Assembly (NCBI GenBank): GCA_002437285.1
Contig: DJOV01000010.1
Span: 1 to 21,837 of the forward strand
Length of the DNA: 21,837 nucleotides
Direction: 5' to 3'
Origin: Prevotella sp. UBA6429
GTDB lineage: Bacteria; Bacteroidota; Bacteroidia; Bacteroidales; Bacteroidaceae
Below, piece by piece: positions 7,696 to 13,839 of this stretch (positions are counted from its first letter, which is position 1; the number at the start of each line of letters is the position of its first letter). The translations under genes and the position numbers were made by a program. Below the pieces are notes generated by a model. The model was not told where the DNA came from. It saw only the letters and a program-made list of their open reading frames with translations, and searched no databases.

Positions 7696-9753
7696 ATGAA
7701 GAAAATATTCGCTTTCACCTTACTGGCGCTTGTCACCTTGTTGGCGCAGGCCCAGATGGTAAACCCCGTGAAGTTCAGCACGCAGCTGAAGACCAATGGC
7801 TCGGCGGAGGCCGAGATCGTCTTCTCGGGCAAGATTGAGAAGGGATGGCATGTCTATTCCACAGGCCTCGGAGACAACGGCCCAACGTCGGCCTCGTTCA
7901 ATGTCAACAAGCTCGATGGCGTGGAGCTGGTCGGCAAGCTCACTCCCCGTGGACATGAGATCAGCAATTATGACAAGCTCTTCGAGATGAACTTGCGTTA
8001 CTTTGAGGGCAGCGCGCAGTTTGTGCAGAAGGTGCGGTTCACCAAGCCTAACTATACCATTGACGCTTACCTCGAGTATGGCGCATGCAACGAGCAGAAC
8101 TGCATGCCCCCCTCGGAGGCTGCATTCAAGAGTTCGGGCAAGAGCCCGGCGGTGGCTGCCGACAAGAAGGCGGACGCTGCGGCTGACGCGGCTGCCCTTG
8201 CGCCTCAGGCTGCCCAGCCTGCTGCCGACACGGCGCTGCTGACGCCGGCTGCCGACTCGACGGCCGCTGTGGCGCAGGTGGTCGACACCACGGGCATCGA
8301 CGAGGCGCAGCTGTGGAAGCCTGTCGTCAAGCAACTGCAACAGATGACGGGTGGCAGCGACATCGCCAACATGTCGCTTTGGTACATCTTCCTCATGGGC
8401 ATCGTCGGCGGACTGCTGGCGCTTGTCATGCCTTGCATCTGGCCCATCATACCCATGACGGTGAGCTTCTTCCTCAAGCGTGCCAAGGACGACAAGCGGC
8501 GCGGACAGCGTGATGCTGTGCTCTACGGGGTGTCGATCATCGTCATCTTCCTGTTGCTCGGCATCGGTGTGACGGCCGTCTTTGGCCCCAGCACGCTCAA
8601 CTCGCTGGCCACCAATGCCGTGTTCAACGTGTTCCTCTTCCTCCTGCTTGTGGTCTTCGCCATGAGCTTCTTCGGGTGGTTTGAGATCAAGCTGCCCGAC
8701 AGCTGGGCCAACAAGGTTGACACGAAGGCCACCAACACGAGTGGCTTTGTGTCCATCTTCCTCATGGCGTTCACGCTGGTGCTGGTCTCGTTCTCATGCA
8801 CAGCGCCCATCATCGGTCTGCTCTTGGTGCAGACGGTGACGTCGGGCGACTGGGTGGCACCGGCCGTCGGCATGTTTGGCTTCGCACTGGCGCTGGCAGT
8901 GCCGTTCTCACTCTTTGCCATGTTCCCGTCGCTGATGAAGAAGAGTCCGCGCAGCGGGGCCTGGATGGACCAGATCAAGGTGGTGCTCGGCTTCGTGGAG
9001 CTGGCCTTCTCGCTCAAGTTCCTGAGTGTGGCTGACTTGGCTTACGGATGGCACATCCTCGACCGCGAGACGTTCCTCGCACTCTGGATCGTCATCTTCC
9101 TGGCCATGGGCTGCTATCTCGTGGGATGGCTCAAGTTTCAGCAGGACACCATCGGCGGCGACATGAACAAGCCCATGCCTGTGCCCGCCATCATGCTGGG
9201 CCTCTGCTCGATAGCCTTTGCCATCTACATGGTGCCGGGCTTGTGGGGGGCTCCCTGCAAGGCCGTGTCGGCTTTCGCTCCGCCCATCAGCACGCAGGAC
9301 TTCAACCTCAACACGAAGGTGGTCGAGGCCAAATACACCAATTATGAGGAGGGCATGGCGGCAGCCAAGGCGCAAGGCAAGCCGGTGCTGCTCGACTTCA
9401 CAGGCTTCGGTTGCGTCAACTGCCGCAAGATGGAGGCATCGGTGTGGACCGATCCGCAGGTGGCCGGCAAACTGGAGAACGACTTCGTGCTCATCTCTCT
9501 CTTTGTGGACGACAAGACACCACTTGCCGAGCCCATCGAGATCACGGACGACAGCGGACAGAAGCGCACACTGCGCACCGTGGGTGCCAAGTGGAGCTGG
9601 TTGCAGAGCCATAAGTTCGGCTCCAACACGCAACCGTTCTATGTGGCGGTCGACAACGACGGCAACCCGCTCACCGGCGCTTACTCTTTCAAGGAGGACG
9701 TGAAGGCATATCTCGACTTCCTCGACAAGGCGCTCGATAACTATCGCAAATAG
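7696..9753 (+). CDS. dsbD: Thiol:disulfide interchange protein DsbD
   Basis: DsbD carries electrons from cytoplasmic thioredoxin across the inner membrane to periplasmic thiol proteins. All three parts are present in 685 residues. A signal peptide (MKKIFAFTLLALVTLLAQAQ) leads to the N-terminal periplasmic domain with a cysteine pair C131/C136 (ACNEQNCMPP). An Ala-rich linker (about 150-200) precedes the transmembrane domain from about 232, with C247 in MPCIWPIIP and C368 in FSCTAPIIG. The C-terminal thioredoxin domain has C573-V-N-C576 (GFGCVNCRKME). All the expected redox cysteines are therefore visible. It has its own promoter box. The redox-fold lipoproteins at 12736 and 15522 are not likely direct electron acceptors, because one has zinc-type CxxC pairs and the other lacks CxxC. 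Confidence 0.95.
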   Translation: MKKIFAFTLLALVTLLAQAQMVNPVKFSTQLKTNGSAEAEIVFSGKIEKGWHVYSTGLGDNGPTSASFNVNKLDGVELVGKLTPRGHEISNYDKLFEMNLRYFEGSAQFVQKVRFTKPNYTIDAYLEYGACNEQNCMPPSEAAFKSSGKSPAVAADKKADAAADAAALAPQAAQPAADTALLTPAADSTAAVAQVVDTTGIDEAQLWKPVVKQLQQMTGGSDIANMSLWYIFLMGIVGGLLALVMPCIWPIIPMTVSFFLKRAKDDKRRGQRDAVLYGVSIIVIFLLLGIGVTAVFGPSTLNSLATNAVFNVFLFLLLVVFAMSFFGWFEIKLPDSWANKVDTKATNTSGFVSIFLMAFTLVLVSFSCTAPIIGLLLVQTVTSGDWVAPAVGMFGFALALAVPFSLFAMFPSLMKKSPRSGAWMDQIKVVLGFVELAFSLKFLSVADLAYGWHILDRETFLALWIVIFLAMGCYLVGWLKFQQDTIGGDMNKPMPVPAIMLGLCSIAFAIYMVPGLWGAPCKAVSAFAPPISTQDFNLNTKVVEAKYTNYEEGMAAAKAQGKPVLLDFTGFGCVNCRKMEASVWTDPQVAGKLENDFVLISLFVDDKTPLAEPIEITDDSGQKRTLRTVGAKWSWLQSHKFGSNTQPFYVAVDNDGNPLTGAYSFKEDVKAYLDFLDKALDNYRK

Positions 9754-9803
9754 GCTGGCAAATGGCCCCAGGGGCAAGCCGGGGGCACAAAACACCAAAT
9801 TCC

Positions 9804-9835
9804 TTTGTGATTGTCACCTTTTTCCAGTATCTTTG
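9804..9835 (+). promoter_or_regulatory. Distal pyrE promoter (-33 and -7)
   Basis: TTTG at 9804-9807 and TATCTTTG at 9828-9835 are separated by 20 nt, the best complete Bacteroidetes promoter match in the window together with the tRNA promoter. A transcript from here would have a leader of about 190 nt that includes the whole 21-bp repeat array. Confidence 0.75.
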
Positions 9836-9875
9836 CAACAGATAAGTGGCACGAGGCAATAGGAAGCAAACTTCT

Positions 9876-10001
9876 ATTGTGTCCGCTCGCATGACCACTG
9901 CGTCCGTACGCATGATAGTTGCTCCTGTGTGCATGATGGTTGCCCCTGTGTACATGATGATTGCCCCTGTGTGCATTATCATTGCCCCTGTGTGCATTAT
10001 C
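9876..10001 (+). repeat. Six tandem 21-bp repeats in the pyrE leader
   Basis: Six head-to-tail 21-bp units start at 9876, 9897, 9918, 9939, 9960 and 9981. The shared core is TTGCCCCTGTGTGCAT. The last two units are identical. Units 3 and 4 differ at 2 positions, units 4 and 5 at 4, and the first two units are the most diverged. A partial seventh unit (TTTGCACTG) follows. The period equals about two helical turns and also seven codons, which is why overlapping reading frames here translate as heptad repeats. There are no unique spacers, so this is not CRISPR. Confidence 0.9.
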
Positions 10002-10005
10002 TTTG
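9998..10005 (+). promoter_or_regulatory. Proximal -7 promoter box for pyrE, formed by the last repeat
   Basis: TATCTTTG spans the end of repeat unit 6 and the following TTTG, 24 nt before the pyrE ATG, a spacing like that of other genes in this window. One repeat upstream the matching site is TATCATTG (9977-9984), one base from consensus. No -33 element is evident. Confidence 0.5.
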
Positions 10006-10029
10006 CACTGAATAAAAACCAATACGATT

Positions 10030-10680
10030 ATGAGTCATCTGAAACACGCATTCGCAGAGAAGTTACTGCGCATCAAAGCCATCAAGTTGCAGCCCGCCAA
10101 TCCTTTCACTTGGGCCTCGGGATGGCATTCACCTATCTATACTGACAACCGCATCGCCCTGTCGTATCCCGACGTGCGCTCCTTCGTGAAGCTGGAGCTT
10201 TGCCATGCCATAATGGAACATTTCCCGGAGGCTACGGCCGTGGCAGGTGTGGCTACGGGTGCCATCGCCCAGGGGGCGCTGGTGGCCGACGAACTGCAGT
10301 TGCCTTATGCCTATGTCAGACCCAAGCCGAAGGACCACGGCACGAAGAACCAGATTGAGGGACGCCTGCCCGAAGGGGCCAAGGTGGTGGTCGTCGAGGA
10401 CCTCATCTCAACGGGAAGCAGTTCGCTCAAGGCTGTCGAGGCCTTGCGGGTGGCCGGCTTTGAGGTGGTTGGCATGGTGGCCAGCTACACCTATGGCTTC
10501 CCCGTGGCCGAGGAGGCGTTTGAGAAGGCTGGTGTGAAGCTCGTCACATTGGGTGACTACGAGCACACCATCGAGATTGCAGCCGAGACGGGATATGTGT
10601 CGAAGGAAGACATAGAGGTGCTCAAGGAGTGGCGCAAGGATCCAGCCGCATGGCAGGCTCCCACAGGCGCAGCCCGGTGA
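10030..10680 (+). CDS. pyrE: Orotate phosphoribosyltransferase
   Basis: PyrE joins orotate to PRPP to make orotidine 5'-phosphate in the fifth step of pyrimidine synthesis, in the cytoplasm. The 216-residue length is typical. The PRPP-binding motif is VVVVEDLISTGSSS at residues 119-132, and the region GVATGAIAQGALVADEL with YVRPKPKDHGTKNQIEG forms the expected catalytic loop. ATG 10030 aligns with the usual start (MSHLKHAFAEKLLRIKAIKL). The gene is preceded by two promoter-like boxes and the 21-bp repeat array. It is followed by an SRPBCC gene and argH with no new promoter box, so a three-gene transcript is likely. Confidence 0.96.
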   Translation: MSHLKHAFAEKLLRIKAIKLQPANPFTWASGWHSPIYTDNRIALSYPDVRSFVKLELCHAIMEHFPEATAVAGVATGAIAQGALVADELQLPYAYVRPKPKDHGTKNQIEGRLPEGAKVVVVEDLISTGSSSLKAVEALRVAGFEVVGMVASYTYGFPVAEEAFEKAGVKLVTLGDYEHTIEIAAETGYVSKEDIEVLKEWRKDPAAWQAPTGAAR

Positions 10681-10776
10681 TGCGCTTCTGCATTCCTGTT
10701 TTCGTGGCGGCGCTTGAGAAGCACACCATGAGCAACAGCTGCACATATACATATTGAACAACGTCACATACATATA

Positions 10777-11181
10777 ATGAAGATAGAAAGCTCAATCCGA
10801 CAGATCGCTTATCCTCAACAGGCTGTCTACGACATGCTGAGCGACCTCAGCAATGTGGAGAAGGTGAAGGGCATGATGCCCGAGGACAAGGTGAAGGACC
10901 TGACGTTTGATAGCGACAGCATCTCCATATCCACACAGATGGGAAGTGTCAAACTTGTCGTCGTGGGACGTGAGGAGCCAAAGGAAATCAAGTTTGAGAG
11001 CCAGGAAAGTCCCTTGCCTTTCAACTTCTGGATACAGATCCTGCCTGTCACCGATGCCACCAGCAAGATGAAGCTCACCATCAAGGCGGATGTCAACCCC
11101 TTTGTGGGCGGCATGGTGAAGAAACCGCTGCAGGAGGGCATCGAGAGAATTGCCGATGCCTTGCAGATGATCAAATATTAA
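10777..11181 (+). CDS. SRPBCC (START-like) fold protein, function unknown
   Basis: This 134-residue cytoplasmic protein looks like a complete small SRPBCC/polyketide-cyclase-like domain. It begins IESSIRQIAYPQQAVYDMLSDLSNVEKV, typical of the first strand and helix of the fold. It has a central run of beta strands and ends with the long C-terminal helix (PLQEGIERIADALQMIKY). Such domains form a hydrophobic ligand pocket, but nothing here identifies the ligand. There is no signal peptide. It lies 96 nt after pyrE and 66 nt before argH and is probably co-transcribed with both. From memory, this neighbourhood is conserved in Bacteroides relatives, which would make a housekeeping role plausible. 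Confidence 0.8.
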   Translation: MKIESSIRQIAYPQQAVYDMLSDLSNVEKVKGMMPEDKVKDLTFDSDSISISTQMGSVKLVVVGREEPKEIKFESQESPLPFNFWIQILPVTDATSKMKLTIKADVNPFVGGMVKKPLQEGIERIADALQMIKY

Positions 11182-11190
11182 GAATTCATG

Positions 11191-11224
11191 CAGTCGGTCA
11201 GGTGCGGGCGCACTTGGCTGACTG
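11191..11224 (+). promoter_or_regulatory. 16-bp hairpin in the argH leader
   Basis: Bases 11191-11206 pair with 11209-11224 along 16 consecutive positions (three G-U), closing a very tight loop. It starts 10 nt after the upstream stop codon and ends 23 nt before the argH ATG. No U-tract follows, so it is not a standard terminator. A processing site, attenuator or translational control element is possible. Confidence 0.6.
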
Positions 11225-11247
11225 CACATCACGCAACCATATCGATT

Positions 11248-12585
11248 ATGTCCAATAAACTTTGGGAGAAGAATTTTGAGGTCAACAAGGAGATAGAGCG
11301 CTTCACCGTAGGACGTGACCGCGAGATGGACCTCTACTTGGCCAAATATGACGTCTTGGGATCCATGGCTCACATCACCATGCTTGAGAGCATCGGTCTG
11401 TTGGAGAAAGACGAGCTAACGCAGTTGCTGGCCGAACTGAAGGCTATCTACCGCACCTGTGAGAACTGCCAGTTTGTCATCGAGGACGGTGTGGAGGATG
11501 TCCACTCGCAAGTGGAACTCATGCTCACGCGTAAGTTGGGTGACATGGGTAAGAAGATTCACAGCGGGCGCTCGCGCAACGACCAAGTGCTCGTGGACCT
11601 CAAGCTCTTCACGCGACATGAGCTGATGGATGTGGTCGAGGGTGTGAAGGTGCTCTTCGATGAGCTCATCCAGAAGAGCAACCAGATGAAGGACGTGCTT
11701 ATGCCCGGCTACACCCATCTGCAGATTGCCATGCCGTCAAGCTTCGGCTTGTGGTTCGGAGCCTATGCCGAGAGCCTTGCCGATGACATGCTCTACCTGC
11801 AGGCGGCCTACCGCATGACCAACCGAAACCCATTGGGGTCAGCCGCGGGATACGGTTCTTCGTTCCCGCTCAACCGCACGATGACAACGGAGCTTCTCGG
11901 ATTTGACTCGATGGACTACAATGTGGTCTATGCGCAGATGGGACGTGGCAAGATGGAGCGCAATGTGGCCTTCGCCATGGCTACCGTGGCGGGCACGCTG
12001 GCCAAGCTCGCTTATGACGCTTGCCTGTTCAACAGCCAGAACTTCCAGTTTGTCAAGTTGCCAAAGGAGTGCACCACGGGCTCGAGCATCATGCCCCACA
12101 AGAAGAACCCTGATGTCTTTGAGCTCATAAGGGCCAAGAGCAACAAGTTGCAGAGCCTGCCCCAGCAGATCATGCTCATCATGAACAATCTGCCCGTGGG
12201 CTATTTCCGCGACTTGCAGATCATCAAGGAGGTGTTCCTCCCGGCCTTCGGTGAACTCAAGGACTGCCTGCAGATGACCGCCTACATCATCAATAAGATG
12301 GAGGTCAACGAGCACATCCTCGACAATCCGATGTATGACCCGATGTTCTCTGTCGAGGAGGTCAACCGTCTTGCTGCGTCGGGCATGCCCTTCCGCGATG
12401 CGTATAAGAAGGTGGGACTGGAGATTGAGGAGGGCACCTTCCGTGCCGACCATCACATCCACCATACCCATGAGGGTTCCATCGGCAACTTGTGCAATGG
12501 CAAGATTGAGGCCTTGATGAACCAGACGATCAGCGAGTTTGGCTTCGATCGTGTGCGTCAGGCCGAGGCTCGCCTTCTCGAGTGA
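11248..12585 (+). CDS. argH: Argininosuccinate lyase
   Basis: ArgH splits argininosuccinate into arginine and fumarate, the last step of arginine synthesis, as a cytoplasmic homotetramer of the aspartase/fumarase superfamily. The superfamily signature is GSSIMPHKKNPD at residues 278-289, containing the mobile-loop serines S279/S280. HSGRSRNDQ (substrate binding) and PGYTHLQIAMP are also present. From ATG 11248 (MSNKLWEKNFEV) the protein is 445 residues, typical. An in-frame ATG at 11188 would add 20 residues encoded by the leader hairpin and is rejected. argS lies 9 kb upstream, but the other arginine biosynthesis genes are absent from the window. Confidence 0.95.
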   Translation: MSNKLWEKNFEVNKEIERFTVGRDREMDLYLAKYDVLGSMAHITMLESIGLLEKDELTQLLAELKAIYRTCENCQFVIEDGVEDVHSQVELMLTRKLGDMGKKIHSGRSRNDQVLVDLKLFTRHELMDVVEGVKVLFDELIQKSNQMKDVLMPGYTHLQIAMPSSFGLWFGAYAESLADDMLYLQAAYRMTNRNPLGSAAGYGSSFPLNRTMTTELLGFDSMDYNVVYAQMGRGKMERNVAFAMATVAGTLAKLAYDACLFNSQNFQFVKLPKECTTGSSIMPHKKNPDVFELIRAKSNKLQSLPQQIMLIMNNLPVGYFRDLQIIKEVFLPAFGELKDCLQMTAYIINKMEVNEHILDNPMYDPMFSVEEVNRLAASGMPFRDAYKKVGLEIEEGTFRADHHIHHTHEGSIGNLCNGKIEALMNQTISEFGFDRVRQAEARLLE

Positions 12586-12603
12586 CAGGCCCTTGTAGCT
12601 CAA

Positions 12604-12638
12604 GGGGCGCGCAAGCTTGTTGTTGCTGCTTGCGCCCC
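12604..12638 (+). terminator. Probable terminator hairpin after argH
   Basis: GGGGCG-CG-CAAGC at 12604-12616 pairs with GCTTGCGCCCC at 12628-12638, leaving a 2-nt bulge and an 11-nt loop, 18 nt past the argH stop. The stem is strong but lacks a U-tract, so termination is likely rather than certain. The rest of the 150-nt gap to the next gene shows no TAnnTTTG box. Confidence 0.45.
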
Positions 12639-12735
12639 TGCTGTGGCTTGACAGGTGCACACGCAACTTGTCGGAAGCAGTGCTGGCATTGCGGAGGAAA
12701 CGAATGAACCACCTTGATAGAAGAATGGGTAGAAG

Positions 12736-13311
12736 ATGAAGAAACTGTCGTGTCTTTTAGTGTTGCTTGTGTCACTCGTGTCGTTGTTGGCAGGTTGTGC
12801 CGACGACCCCATCAGCCGCAAGTATCCGTGCCGTTTCGTGTTTTACACCCAATGGCACCCCACCAGCATGGTCATCCGCGCGCTGTCGGGCTACAATGAT
12901 TTCGTGCGTATCAGCGTGGGATTGCAGGGTGGAGGCGGCGCTTATGTGGTCAACGTGGTTGACCGGCAGGGACGCACGGAGAGCAATCGCCTTACCAATG
13001 ACCTCGAGAACTACGTCTTCGAAAGTGGCATCTACATGGGGGCGGGCGGCTCGATGGGCTCGGTGCTCCTCGGACGCACCAACTTCAACGGGCGTGTGGC
13101 GTGGGATGCCATGTGCCCTAACTGCACGGCGAGTTACAGCACCAAGTATCTTCTGCGCTGGACGGACAACGCTACCCAGGTGAAATGTCCTTCCTGTCAA
13201 CGCACCTATTCACTGGAGACTGGCAACATTCTCGGTGGGGCCGATGGCCATAGCCTGCTTCTCTATAATGTCACTTATGTGGAGGGCGTCAGCGTACAGA
13301 TAGGGAACTAA
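12736..13311 (+). CDS. Lipoprotein with Rieske-like C-terminal region carrying two CxxC pairs
   Basis: This 191-residue protein has a lipoprotein signal with lipobox LLAGC, Cys21 being the predicted acylated residue. It has no assigned function. The C-terminal 70 residues follow the layout of the small Rieske-like lipoproteins seen in Bacteroidetes: WDAMCPNC, a 20-residue interval, CPSCQRTYSLETGNILGG, then LLLYNVTYVEGVSVQIGN. In a true Rieske centre the ligands are CxH and CxxH. Here they are C127-x2-C130 and C151-x2-C154, which suits a zinc or rubredoxin-like iron site better than a 2Fe-2S cluster. A Gly-rich segment (GGGG near 72; GAGGSMGS near 102) precedes it. The expected location is a membrane facing the periplasm or the cell surface. 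No promoter box is evident; it may depend on read-through from argH. Confidence 0.75.
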   Translation: MKKLSCLLVLLVSLVSLLAGCADDPISRKYPCRFVFYTQWHPTSMVIRALSGYNDFVRISVGLQGGGGAYVVNVVDRQGRTESNRLTNDLENYVFESGIYMGAGGSMGSVLLGRTNFNGRVAWDAMCPNCTASYSTKYLLRWTDNATQVKCPSCQRTYSLETGNILGGADGHSLLLYNVTYVEGVSVQIGN

Positions 13312-13586
13312 TGCTCATTGCGCGCTTCTTGCTGCACCCTTGTTGTTCCCTTTCCGTCTCCTTATAGGCCTTCCTTCTGTTCCTTTCTGTCCTCTTGTTG
13401 TTCCCTCCTGTCCTCTTGTTGTTCCCTTCCTGTGCCAATGCTTCGTCGTTGTTACATCCATTTGCTGCGCCATTGAATCGTCAGGTGACGCAATACTTGT
13501 TGCATTGTTGACTAGACCGCGTGAACAACTTTATGGATGCCAAAAGGAAAATAAGTCGGGGAAAAACAAAAAAACAATTAATTTTC
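13312..13586. other. Pyrimidine-rich gap between the lipoprotein and the tRNA promoter
   Basis: No supported gene. The first half is very pyrimidine-rich on the + strand. An 88-codon frame at 13340-13606 reads through the local repeats and runs into the promoter of the tRNA genes, so I treat it as spurious. The second half becomes AT-rich as it approaches the promoter. Confidence 0.5.
13387..13428 (+). repeat. Two tandem 21-bp pyrimidine-rich repeats
   Basis: Copies at 13387-13407 and 13408-13428 match at 20 of 21 positions; the core is CTGTCCTCTTGTTGTTCCCT. A related fragment CTTGTTGTTCCCT occurs at 13339. It has the same period as the pyrE-leader array but an unrelated sequence. Confidence 0.8.
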
Positions 13587-13617
13587 TTGGCTTTTCGGAT
13601 ATTTAACCTTACCTTTG
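13587..13617 (+). promoter_or_regulatory. Promoter of the tRNA-Gly/tRNA-Leu transcript
   Basis: TTG at 13587-13589 and TACCTTTG at 13610-13617 are separated by 20 nt, a good Bacteroidetes promoter. The predicted start is just before the tRNA-Gly 5' end at 13631. It is the only promoter-like site found before the tRNAs and the following lipoprotein genes. Confidence 0.75.
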
Positions 13618-13630
13618 CATAAGTGGTTTT

Positions 13631-13703
13631 GCGGCAATAGCTCAGTTGGTAGAGCGCGACCTTGCCAAGGTCGAGGTCGCGGGTTCGAATCCCGTTTGCC
13701 GCT
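13631..13703 (+). tRNA. tRNA-Gly (anticodon GCC)
   Basis: A full cloverleaf is visible. The acceptor stem is GCGGCAA with TTGCCGC, the D stem GCTC with GAGC, and the anticodon stem CGACC/GGTCG encloses loop TTGCCAA with anticodon GCC at 13664-13666. The T arm contains GGTTCGAATCC. The length is 73 nt including discriminator T, with no encoded CCA. Confidence 0.96.
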
Positions 13704-13730
13704 CCGTTCTTTTTTTAATGGCACTTGCCT

Positions 13731-13816
13731 GCCGCAATGGTGGAATTGGTAGACACGAGGGACTTAAAATCCCTTGGCCAGTAATGGCTGTGCGGGTTCG
13801 AGTCCCGCTCGCGGCA
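13731..13816 (+). tRNA. tRNA-Leu (anticodon TAA)
   Basis: An 86-nt class II tRNA with a long variable arm. The acceptor GCCGCAA pairs with TCGCGGC except for one A-C mismatch at the sixth pair. The anticodon stem AGGGA/TCCCT closes loop CTTAAAA with TAA at 13765-13767. The variable arm is GGCCAGTAATGGCT and the T arm GGTTCGAGTCC. CCA is not encoded. It reads UUA/UUG leucine codons. Confidence 0.95.
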
Positions 13817-13839
13817 CTTTTTTGTAATTCTCTAGTATT

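Noticed and set aside
9876..10001. CRISPR array
   Set aside because: Units abut directly with no unique spacers and no cas genes are present.
9846..10145. 99-codon + frame through the 21-bp repeats (heptad VAPVCMM-like peptide), a possible leader peptide
   Set aside because: A 21-bp repeat leaves any stop-free frame open and repetitive. This one has no initiation signal and runs out of frame into pyrE. A regulatory upstream ORF cannot be excluded but is unsupported.
11188..11247. Upstream ATG extending ArgH by 20 residues
   Set aside because: The extra residues are encoded by the leader hairpin; the family N-terminus begins at ATG 11248.
13340..13606. 88-codon + frame after the Rieske-like lipoprotein
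   Set aside because: It is made largely of the pyrimidine repeats and ends between the -33 and -7 boxes of the tRNA promoter; no domain is recognisable.
13631..13816. tRNA genes as an integration site for a mobile element
   Set aside because: No duplicated tRNA 3' end, integrase or foreign gene block is seen downstream.
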